From BA4 sp044376575 (GTDB lineage Bacteria; Bacteroidota; Bacteroidia; CAIKAF01), in NCBI GenBank assembly GCA_044376575.1, contig JBILKR010000006.1:1-64000 (forward strand): a stretch of 64,000 nt of DNA, read 5' to 3'. Positions 27,811-35,812 of this stretch are shown here, piece after piece. Numbering within the stretch: the first letter of the stretch is position 1; each line of letters opens with the position of its first letter. A program made the translations under genes and the position numbers. Below the pieces are notes generated by a model that saw nothing but the letters and a program-made list of their open reading frames with translations, had not been told where the DNA came from and searched no databases.

Positions 27811-28572
27811 ATGAAATTATTTTTCAGAAAATGGGGAGAAGGACAACCTCTTTTTATTTTACATGGATTATTTGGTACCGCAGATAATTGGAACACTCTG
27901 GCTAAAACTTATGGTGAAAAATACTGCACGTATGCCATTGATTTGAGAAATCATGGCCAATCGCCACACAGTGAAGAATGGAGTTATGCCCTGATGGTTG
28001 AAGACATAATAGAATTAATGAAGGACGAAGGATTAGAACACATCCATTTGATGGGACATTCAATGGGAGGAAAAGTTGCGATGTTTATGGCCTGTAAATA
28101 CCCTCAGTTGATTGACAAATTAATTATTTCAGATATTGCACCCAGATATTACCCGGTGCATCACACAGAAATTATTGATGCACTTCATTCTGTACCACTT
28201 CATATTATTTCTTCAAGAAAAGAAGCAGAACAAATACTTGAAAAGAAAATTTCAGATGTTGATATCCGACAATTTTTATTAAAAAATTTATATTGGAAAG
28301 ACGAGCGGCTGGCTTGGCGTTTTAATCTTGATGTAATCAGCAGTAACATCGAAGAAGTTGGTAAAGCACTTGAACAAGAAGATCGATTTGAAGGCTATAC
28401 ATTATTTATTCGAGGAGAAAAAAGCAATTACATTTCGATTCAGGATGAAATAGAAATTCAACATCATTTTCCCTACAGCAAAATAATAACTATTGTGAAT
28501 GCAGGGCATTGGGTGCACGCAGAAAATCCTAAAGAATATTTAACTGAAACAATTCATTTTCTAAACAGTTAG
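27811..28572 (+). CDS. Alpha/beta hydrolase, YbfF-like esterase
   Basis: A 253-residue alpha/beta hydrolase without signal peptide. The oxyanion-hole HGLFGTADNW, nucleophile S84 in GHSMGGK and the C-terminal GHWVHAENP histidine are clear; an acid at DIAPRYYPVHH or near ERIRGE would complete the triad. An upstream TTG in frame (27802) overlaps pdxJ; ATG 27811 follows its stop directly. It resembles YbfF, an acyl-CoA/thioester-active esterase, but substrate preference cannot be read from sequence. Confidence 0.85.
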   Translation: MKLFFRKWGEGQPLFILHGLFGTADNWNTLAKTYGEKYCTYAIDLRNHGQSPHSEEWSYALMVEDIIELMKDEGLEHIHLMGHSMGGKVAMFMACKYPQLIDKLIISDIAPRYYPVHHTEIIDALHSVPLHIISSRKEAEQILEKKISDVDIRQFLLKNLYWKDERLAWRFNLDVISSNIEEVGKALEQEDRFEGYTLFIRGEKSNYISIQDEIEIQHHFPYSKIITIVNAGHWVHAENPKEYLTETIHFLNS

Positions 28573-28669
28573 CATAGTATTTTTCCTATTACCAAATCGT
28601 TGTTTTTCTATTTTACATTTTTTATTTATTATTTCTTAGTATTAATGCTAAAATATATTGTAGGAAAAT

Positions 28670-28677
28670 TAATTTTG
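28670..28677 (+). promoter_or_regulatory. Putative -7 element for the SUMF1-fold gene
   Basis: TAATTTTG matches TAnnTTTG, with the ATG 24 bases downstream. A TTG at 28658-28660 is too close to act as -33. Confidence 0.4.
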
Positions 28678-28700
28678 CAGCTTGAAAAAAAATACTGCAA

Positions 28701-30503
28701 ATGACCAAACCAATCTATTTTTCAACTTGTTTCTTCTTTTTTTTATTGGTGTTACAGACTGATTTCATTTATTCAAATAACATTCAGGTAACCAACGTAA
28801 CGCTTACATCACAAAACACATCTGCAGGAGCAAACAACAGCGCTAATTATACCCATATTCAATTTGATGTGCAGTGGGAAAATTCCTGGAGATTATCCTC
28901 CGGTCCATCAAACTGGGATGCCGCATGGATATTTGCAAAATTCAGGGTGGGTGGATCCGATCCACAGTTTAGTAATGTGAGTAGCAGTGGTACAACCGTT
29001 ACCGTAAGCAGCACTTCTCAGCTTAGGGTAGGAATGCCTGTACGTGTAACCTCCGGCACAGGAACACTTGTTACCAATACTACCATTTCAAGTATTACCA
29101 ACAGCACTCAATTTGTTGTTAGCAATACTCCAACTGTTGCATTGCTTAATGCTACAATTATTTGTACTAGAGTCTGGGAGCATGCCTGGCTTAATAATTC
29201 AGGGCATACAGCAACAAGTGGCACAACCATTTCAAATGGACTTGTAACACCATCGTCTTCATTTAACGCTACTACCAATCCTGTAATTGGTATATTTATA
29301 TATAGAGATGCAAACGGAAGCGGAACATTTAATGGAACCGGAACCACCCTTCGCTGGAACTATGGTGCCCATGGAATAAAAGACAATCAGATTGTAGATG
29401 TAAGAGTTTATGGTATTGAAATGGTATATATTCCACAAGGAAGTTATAGTGTAGGCGATGGCTCTGTGACCAGTGTAGCAGGAAACTTCAGGGATGGCGG
29501 TAGCAATATCCCATTTTTAATTAGTAGTGAGGCCGCAATAACATTGGGAGGAACAACCGCTGGCAACTTAGCCAATAACAATAATAGCGGAATGCATACA
29601 GCAGATGATTTTAATAATACAACAACACAAAATCTTCCTGCAGAATTTCCAAAAGGATACAATGCATACTATTGCATGAAGTATGAAATTTCACAACAAC
29701 AATGGATTGATTTTTTTAATACACTGATTCCACGCCAAAAAACTACTCGTGATATAACTTTTAATAAAGGAACCGATGCTTTGCATTATTCCAATAATAA
29801 TGTCAACTGGGACGCAACCAATACATTTTCAGATGCTACGCTCAATAATGGCACTTATGGTAATACCGCAATGACTTGGCTTAGCTGGGCTGATTTTGCG
29901 GCATACCTGGATTGGGCGGGATTACGGCCAATAACAGAATTGGAATACGAAAAAATATGTCGCGGAACACAAACACCTGTCGCAGATGAATATCCATGGG
30001 GAACGAATACGATTTATACAATATCGGCGCTTAATTCTTATTATTCTATCAGCAATGAAGGGGAAGCCAATGAAGGTATTTCAGCCAATTACAGCACTAC
30101 ATCCGGGAATGCACATTATGGAATAGTTTATAATTATGATGGGGTGAGACGAGTAGGTGTGTTTGCAGCCAATGCCAGCAATACAGGAAGAATTACCTCC
30201 GGAGCAAGTTATTACGGATTAATGGAGTTGGCTGGTAATGTTTTTGAACGCACCATTTCTGTTGGCAGATCAGAAGGACGATCATTTACCGGAGCACATG
30301 GAAACGGGGCTCTTACTAGCGCTGGTGATTACAATGTAACAGGATGGGGATCTACCTCTGGTACACAATCCGGTGTTCGAGGTGGTGGATACGATGACAT
30401 CTCATCCCGTTTAAGAGTATCAGATCGATACCTTGCATCAAGCAGTGCATTGAGTGCCGGAGGTTTTAAAAGTGGAGGAAGAGGAGGAAGAACGGCTCCG
30501 TAA
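28701..30503 (+). CDS. Secreted SUMF1 (formylglycine-generating-enzyme fold) protein with inserted repeat domain
   Basis: A 600-residue exported protein (signal peptide ~1-25). Residues 26-83 and 153-238 together form a beta domain that precedes SUMF1 in some Bacteroidota proteins. It is split by a Thr/Ser/Val-rich insert (84-152). From ~239 to the end comes a SUMF1 fold: MVYIPQGSYSVGD, YCMKYEISQQQWIDFFNTL, RPITELEYEKICRG, YPWGTN, YGLMELAGNVFER and a Gly-rich end. No Cys pair near the C-terminus is present, so formylglycine-forming catalysis is unlikely; a lectin- or scaffold-type role is more probable. No T9SS domain is recognisable. It is followed within 5 bases by a T9SS cargo gene, probably in one operon. 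Confidence 0.82.
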   Translation: MTKPIYFSTCFFFFLLVLQTDFIYSNNIQVTNVTLTSQNTSAGANNSANYTHIQFDVQWENSWRLSSGPSNWDAAWIFAKFRVGGSDPQFSNVSSSGTTVTVSSTSQLRVGMPVRVTSGTGTLVTNTTISSITNSTQFVVSNTPTVALLNATIICTRVWEHAWLNNSGHTATSGTTISNGLVTPSSSFNATTNPVIGIFIYRDANGSGTFNGTGTTLRWNYGAHGIKDNQIVDVRVYGIEMVYIPQGSYSVGDGSVTSVAGNFRDGGSNIPFLISSEAAITLGGTTAGNLANNNNSGMHTADDFNNTTTQNLPAEFPKGYNAYYCMKYEISQQQWIDFFNTLIPRQKTTRDITFNKGTDALHYSNNNVNWDATNTFSDATLNNGTYGNTAMTWLSWADFAAYLDWAGLRPITELEYEKICRGTQTPVADEYPWGTNTIYTISALNSYYSISNEGEANEGISANYSTTSGNAHYGIVYNYDGVRRVGVFAANASNTGRITSGASYYGLMELAGNVFERTISVGRSEGRSFTGAHGNGALTSAGDYNVTGWGSTSGTQSGVRGGGYDDISSRLRVSDRYLASSSALSAGGFKSGGRGGRTAP

Positions 30504-30508
30504 AATGT

Positions 30509-32245
30509 ATGAATTGTATGTCTTTAAAATTTAATATTACTTATCTTCTTTTTTATTTTACTGCGGCTGTTTCATCTATTGCCCAAAATGAGCCATATCT
30601 CGGTGGCAATGGGAGGGGTGATGTAGCAACACAATTGAGTACGGAATATCTTGATGGCACAACAGCTACTCCATACAGATTAAATTTCTTTAACCAGCCC
30701 CCTCCAACTACTTATATTGGCAATACCTTCAACTGTAATGTTGAGATCATTTATACGGATTCAACACGGGTAACTACTGCTTCCAATGCAATAACCCTCT
30801 CAATTGGGTATAATCCCGGGAACAGTACTCTTTCCGGCACTGCCGTTCTAAATGCAACAAACGGGCTGGCAAGCTATACCGGATTAGGATTAAATAATCC
30901 CGGAACTGATTATACATTGACAGCATCTGCTTCAGGATTTTCAAATATTACATCCCATCCGTTTGATATATATTCAAATATTTATTTAGGAGGTGTCGGA
31001 CGAGGTGATGATGTGGATGATACAAACGCAACCCTACTTGGCAAAAATGCATGGGTAAGCACCACTACCACAGACTGGGCTACTACTTCAAATTGGATGC
31101 ATGACCAGATTCCGGCTCATAACGAGAATGTATTAATTGCAGAATGGGCCACAAAAAATTTACATCTAGATCAATCACGCACCATCAGAAATTTAGATTT
31201 TAATCATGTAGGTCTGAAAGTAGTTCTTAATGACGTTGACCTTACAATTACAGGAGATATTACTTCTGCTGATGCTAGCAATTATATTCGATCAAACGGT
31301 ACGGGAAATATCAAGCGAACAGTAAATCAAAGTCAAGCATTAGAATTTCCCATCGGGAACAGTACTTACAATCCATTAACCATAACCAATAACTCAGGAT
31401 CCTCTGATTTATTTTCAGTTCGTGTTTCAGATCAGATTGAATTCCCTACTTCCTTTTTATCGCTGGCTTCTTATGTAAACCGAACCTGGAATATTTCGAA
31501 AGCAAATCCCAATGGTGGTCCCGGCGTTGATTTAATTTTCAACTGGAATGATCAGGAAGAAGTAGGTACACTCACTATCCCTGTATTAAATCACCATAAC
31601 GGATCAGTATGGGAAGTGGCCAGTCCTGGAACTAACACGTCTTCATTAAACACTTTAACCTATACCGGATATACCGGAAGTTTTTCTCCTTTTGCCATTG
31701 CAGATCAAAACACTCCCCTGCCCGTAGAACTGGATTATTTAATCACCACATGCCATCAATATCGTCCCGTTATTCAATGGCAAACTTTTAGCGAAATCAA
31801 TAACGATTATTTTTTGATTGAACAATCAGATGATCAAAATACATGGGAAAAATTAGATATAATTGATGGTGCCGGGAACAGCAATCAAATGATTGCGTAT
31901 CAATTTGAATATACAAAACCACTTGATGCAACTCTTTACATTCGTTTAAAACAAGTTGATTATAACGGAACAACTGAAATCATCGGAACAAAATCATTGA
32001 TACCGTGCGATGATGAAAGTAACATCCAGGTTTATCCTAATCCTACGCATGGCGAAATTCACTGGAGCGGATTCGATGCGCTCTCTTCAATATCTATTAT
32101 CAATCAATTTGGAATAACGGTTTCAACTTTTACCTCATCTGCTGATGGTAACGGATCGGAAATAATCTCTGTATCACCCGGTGTTTATTATATTCAGGGA
32201 ATAAAAAACAAAACGATAACAACTGAAAAACTTATTGTTTACTAA
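30509..32245 (+). CDS. Secreted T9SS type A protein with two GGxGRGD motifs
   Basis: A 578-residue exported protein (signal peptide ~1-26; Met 4 at 30518 is an alternative start). The mature N-terminus has YLGGNGRGD (30-38), an Ig-like segment (~55-150), then a second YLGGVGRGD (159-167). These resemble the GGxGxG signatures seen near the start of many Bacteroidota surface proteins. Residues ~180-400 form a beta-helix-like region (TTSNWMHDQIPAHNENVLI, NYIRSNGTGNIKRTV). The C-terminus is a type A sorting domain (VYPNPTHGEIHW, GVYYIQGI). It lies 5 bases after the SUMF1-fold gene and ends at a strong terminator. Function unknown; adhesion is possible. Confidence 0.8.
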   Translation: MNCMSLKFNITYLLFYFTAAVSSIAQNEPYLGGNGRGDVATQLSTEYLDGTTATPYRLNFFNQPPPTTYIGNTFNCNVEIIYTDSTRVTTASNAITLSIGYNPGNSTLSGTAVLNATNGLASYTGLGLNNPGTDYTLTASASGFSNITSHPFDIYSNIYLGGVGRGDDVDDTNATLLGKNAWVSTTTTDWATTSNWMHDQIPAHNENVLIAEWATKNLHLDQSRTIRNLDFNHVGLKVVLNDVDLTITGDITSADASNYIRSNGTGNIKRTVNQSQALEFPIGNSTYNPLTITNNSGSSDLFSVRVSDQIEFPTSFLSLASYVNRTWNISKANPNGGPGVDLIFNWNDQEEVGTLTIPVLNHHNGSVWEVASPGTNTSSLNTLTYTGYTGSFSPFAIADQNTPLPVELDYLITTCHQYRPVIQWQTFSEINNDYFLIEQSDDQNTWEKLDIIDGAGNSNQMIAYQFEYTKPLDATLYIRLKQVDYNGTTEIIGTKSLIPCDDESNIQVYPNPTHGEIHWSGFDALSSISIINQFGITVSTFTSSADGNGSEIISVSPGVYYIQGIKNKTITTEKLIVY

Positions 32246-32247
32246 AC

Positions 32248-32277
32248 AAAAAAGGTAGCATTTCTGCTACCTTTTTT
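32248..32277. terminator. Strong bidirectional terminator
   Basis: A 13-bp perfect stem, AAAAAAGGTAGCA/TGCTACCTTTTTT with a 4-base loop, starts just after the T9SS gene stop and lies 20 bases past the end of the convergent 860-residue protein gene. Confidence 0.85.
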
Positions 32278-32296
32278 ATTTGATCATAATAATTTA

Positions 32297-34879
32297 TTAT
32301 TGATACTCTGGATCTAATTCAGGCTCAGCCTCATATCCATCTTCATTTGTAGGCCCTGTAGGCGCATCAGCCGGACCATCTGTGGATACATTTTCTACAA
32401 CTCTAGAGGAATGTATATAACCTTCTACGCCATCTTCCATACGTACTTTTTTATATTCACCTTCAGTTCCAATCACCTGAAAGGTAGTACCTTCATAAAC
32501 CTCTTTAATAATTTCTCCATCTGGAGTTGCACGTAAATTAGAGTATCCATCCGGATCAGAAACAGTATACCATAAACCATCAGTTGTTTCTGCTGTTGTT
32601 TTTTCTGGTTCAGATGGTATTGAAAGATCTTTTCTTCGATTAACAAGAACATTTAATGAATCAACACTCTTCTTCAATTTAGGAATACGCTGAGCCCAAA
32701 ATTCAGCATAGGTTTGAGTTGTGCCTTCAATTTTAAAATTACTGTTATGATTAATTTTTAAAAGCACTTCATCTATATTCATCATGCGTTCTAATGAAGA
32801 TTCTTCCGCATGATTCTCTTCCGTTTCAGATGACATATTGTTCATTCTCTTTTCTGATTCAAAAGCAACGAAACTTGTATTTTGAATAGTATCAGCAGCA
32901 GTCCAAGTTATAAAATCAAGAATAAGTTTTTCATTAACCAAATTCTCTGCATGTAAATTATAAGCATCTTTTTTAGGTTTGAGATACATAAAATATACAA
33001 CAGAAAATGCCAGCGATAATATCCAGATTAAAATAGAAAGGCTCACCTGCCATGTTGTAATAAACTGCTTAAACTTACCTTTATATCTTGCTAAGTTTTC
33101 ATCAATTTTTGTACTGTATTCTTTAACCAATTGTACTTCTTCTCGCTCTTCCAGTTTATCTTCCAAAGACATTGCCTTTAATGCCCCAACAACCTCATCA
33201 GCTGTTTCACGATTTGAAATCACGAAATCATCATCATTTAAAGCCGGAAGCTCCTTTGATGACATCAGTTTAAAGAGTTTAGCTTTTTCTGAAGCGGTAT
33301 ATTCTTTTAAGCCAGAAATTCGATTAGCTAATACTAATTTTTCTTCTTCTTCAATCATTCCATCGGCTTTGGCTATATAAATAAGCATTTTAATTTCATT
33401 ATACTTATCTCTTTTCTGACGATAAGATTTTGTGATAAATGCTTCAGCCCATTTTGATTTATAAATTAACCATATATTTTTTAATGAAAAATGACTAACT
33501 GCAGTAGGATTACTATGAAACATAACCTCATTTGCACTCGCTGGATCAACAAAAGAAACCTTATGCTGTGTACTTGTAAGAATATGGAGATACCCCAAAG
33601 TCTTCGCCGGGATAACATCATAATATACCGACTCTAAAAAAAGCTTAGGATAATCATCTTTACTTAAACCAGATGCCTCTTCAATTTTTCTGCAAACATC
33701 TCTTGTAAAATCATCGTAATTGTTAGAGATTGATCCATTATTATCAATATAAGTTTCAGTTAATACTAATCCATCTTTATCTAAATACTTAAACCCTGAT
33801 TCAGGCGTATTATCAAGTGTTGGAATGATTTCGTTTTGATACATGTAATATTCTGCATCTATATCCTGAGGCTCCAATTCAACATAAACCATTTCACCTA
33901 GTTTACCATGCCCCTTACAATTTTTACAAGTAATCACACCGCTACCTTCACAAAAATCTGTACCCGATACAGAGTCATATAATTTACCTACACCATACTT
34001 TGAATTATACTTTTTGCTGCATGGACATTTCCCATTTCCACCAAATGAACTACAAGTTGGGCAATCCACCTTGCCTTTATTACAATGAATACATCCCTTG
34101 CCGTCGCAATCATAATGATCTATTTTTCCATTTTTACAAGCAAAATGTACATTACCTCCCGGACCTCCATTTTTATTAGGAAATACTTTACCCGGACATT
34201 TAATTTGACCAGTTCCACTACATGTAGTACACTCTGATTTTCCTTGACCATGACAAGGATTACAATCTTTAGAAGAAGTTAGGTCTGGAATAAAATACAA
34301 AGGCTGATTTTCACTTGGCGATGTTCCATTAAATCGAACATCCATCGCTGAAAAATAATTACTTTTTAATGATGAATACTCAGATGAACCCGAAGAGGAT
34401 GATTCAAATAAACTTGCAAACTTTGATTTGGATCCGATATTTTCACCAAAAACAAACGGAGCTCCATTTTTAGATGCCCATTTTTGGAAGCTTTCCTTTA
34501 AATAAGACATCCCTTCTATCTTGTCTGCAATACCCGGAGATGATGGAGCAGAAATATTATCAGATGAAATATTTGTTTCTGAACGTTCAATTTTTGAAAT
34601 AAAAGAGGGATCCACCTCAGCAGCCCTTCCACTTCTTCCATCATAATTAGTGCCAAACTCATAAGAAACATTATCATCTAGTATAAACTTTACTCTTTTC
34701 GGTTTATAGCTTACAAATCTTGCGTGATATCTAATGTAAAAAACATGATTATTATCTGCATCTGCATCTACAATCATCTGATCATATTTTTCCTGAAAGC
34801 CACTTTTTAACTGGTCAACCAATTTATTTTTATCAATCTGGTTCGCAGATGATATTTTTTTCTCAACAGATTGTTTCAT
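32297..34879 (-). CDS. Large membrane protein: DnaJ-like Cys-rich zinc domain, TerB-like domain, one TM segment, SH3 domain
   Basis: An 860-residue protein I cannot assign to a named family. There is no signal peptide. Residues ~1-200 form a Ser-rich alpha/beta region. Residues 206-323 hold many C-x-x-C-x-G-x-G-like motifs (CNPCHGQG, CTTCSGTG, CPTCSSFG, CKNCKGHG), like the zinc domain of DnaJ but longer and without a J domain. Residues ~488-595 resemble TerB (LIYIAKADGMIEEEEKLVL). One TM helix spans ~608-633, followed by a ~120-residue charged helical stretch. A bacterial SH3 domain lies at ~768-820 (YSNLRATPDGEII, GVEGYIHSSRVV), then an acidic tail. The cytoplasm-to-periplasm topology would place the SH3 at the cell wall. 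It stands alone between two terminators. Confidence 0.75.
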   Translation of the reverse strand: MKQSVEKKISSANQIDKNKLVDQLKSGFQEKYDQMIVDADADNNHVFYIRYHARFVSYKPKRVKFILDDNVSYEFGTNYDGRSGRAAEVDPSFISKIERSETNISSDNISAPSSPGIADKIEGMSYLKESFQKWASKNGAPFVFGENIGSKSKFASLFESSSSGSSEYSSLKSNYFSAMDVRFNGTSPSENQPLYFIPDLTSSKDCNPCHGQGKSECTTCSGTGQIKCPGKVFPNKNGGPGGNVHFACKNGKIDHYDCDGKGCIHCNKGKVDCPTCSSFGGNGKCPCSKKYNSKYGVGKLYDSVSGTDFCEGSGVITCKNCKGHGKLGEMVYVELEPQDIDAEYYMYQNEIIPTLDNTPESGFKYLDKDGLVLTETYIDNNGSISNNYDDFTRDVCRKIEEASGLSKDDYPKLFLESVYYDVIPAKTLGYLHILTSTQHKVSFVDPASANEVMFHSNPTAVSHFSLKNIWLIYKSKWAEAFITKSYRQKRDKYNEIKMLIYIAKADGMIEEEEKLVLANRISGLKEYTASEKAKLFKLMSSKELPALNDDDFVISNRETADEVVGALKAMSLEDKLEEREEVQLVKEYSTKIDENLARYKGKFKQFITTWQVSLSILIWILSLAFSVVYFMYLKPKKDAYNLHAENLVNEKLILDFITWTAADTIQNTSFVAFESEKRMNNMSSETEENHAEESSLERMMNIDEVLLKINHNSNFKIEGTTQTYAEFWAQRIPKLKKSVDSLNVLVNRRKDLSIPSEPEKTTAETTDGLWYTVSDPDGYSNLRATPDGEIIKEVYEGTTFQVIGTEGEYKKVRMEDGVEGYIHSSRVVENVSTDGPADAPTGPTNEDGYEAEPELDPEYQ

Positions 34880-34949
34880 AGAGGTTTTTTTGTGTTACAT
34901 ATTAGTTGGCTAAATTAGTAAAAATTCTAAATTTTGTTAAAAATAAAAA

Positions 34950-34966
34950 AGGGGGCATAGCCCCCT
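34950..34966 (-). terminator. Terminator of the sdhCAB operon
   Basis: AGGGGGC/GCCCCCT pairs over a 3-base loop, and on the minus strand is followed by a run of six T. It lies 28 bases beyond the sdhB stop. Confidence 0.8.
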
Positions 34967-34993
34967 CAATATAGAATTGCAAATATTAATTAT

Positions 34994-35782
34994 TTACATC
35001 GCTCCTGAACTTTCTTTTCTTTCTTTTTTATTCAGACTTGCTTTCATATAATCTCTGTTCATGCGCGCGATATTTTCAAGCGAGATACCTTTTGGACATT
35101 CAACTTCACAAGCACCCGTATTGCTACAATTACCAAATCCTTCCTTATCCATTTGATCTACCATGTTCAATACCCTTTCAAATCTTTCTGGCTGGCCCTG
35201 TGGTAACAACGCAAGCTGAGAAACCTTTGCAGACACAAATAACATAGCCGAACTGTTTTTACATGTAGCTACACAAGCTCCGCAACCAATACATGCAGCA
35301 GCCTCGAAGGCTTCATCTGCATCAGGTTTGGGGATTGGAATATTATTAGCATCTTTTGCACTTCCTGTATTAACAGAAACAAAACCACCTTTTGCAATGA
35401 TACGGTCAAATGCAGAACGATCCACCGATAAATCCTTGATTACCGGGAAAGCCTGTGCTCTCCATGGCTCAACCACAATGGTATCTCCGTCTTTAAATGA
35501 TCGCATGTGCAACTGACAGGTTGTAATTCCTGTCTTGGGACCATGTGCGCGGCCATTGATGTACATGCTGCACATTCCGCAAATTCCTTCACGGCAATCG
35601 TGGTCAAATACGATGGGTTCTTCTCCTTTATTGATGAGCTGCTCATTCAATACATCAAACATTTCAAGGAATGACATATCTGGAGAAATGTCGCTCACCT
35701 GATACGTTACCAGTTTTCCTTCGGTTTTTGCATTTTTCTGACGCCAAACTTTCAGCGTAAGATTCATATTTCCTGTACTCAT
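34994..35782 (-). CDS. sdhB: Succinate dehydrogenase/fumarate reductase iron-sulfur subunit
   Basis: SdhB passes electrons from the flavoprotein to the membrane quinone site through three iron-sulfur clusters. The cysteines are C63, C68, C71 and C89 (2Fe-2S), C164-C167-C170 with C229 (4Fe-4S) and C174, C219 and C225 (3Fe-4S). The protein is 262 residues, slightly long because of a loop near 130-155. The N-terminal beta-grasp domain and C-terminal helical ferredoxin domain are complete. It is the last gene of sdhCAB and 30 bases after sdhA. Confidence 0.95.
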   Translation of the reverse strand: MSTGNMNLTLKVWRQKNAKTEGKLVTYQVSDISPDMSFLEMFDVLNEQLINKGEEPIVFDHDCREGICGMCSMYINGRAHGPKTGITTCQLHMRSFKDGDTIVVEPWRAQAFPVIKDLSVDRSAFDRIIAKGGFVSVNTGSAKDANNIPIPKPDADEAFEAAACIGCGACVATCKNSSAMLFVSAKVSQLALLPQGQPERFERVLNMVDQMDKEGFGNCSNTGACEVECPKGISLENIARMNRDYMKASLNKKERKESSGAM

Positions 35783-35812
35783 ATTTCTTTATTTTGAGTT
35801 TGAAAAATTCAA

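Noticed and set aside
28701..30503. Active formylglycine-generating enzyme
   Set aside because: The SUMF1 fold is present but no catalytic cysteine pair is found in the C-terminal part, and no sulfatase gene is nearby.
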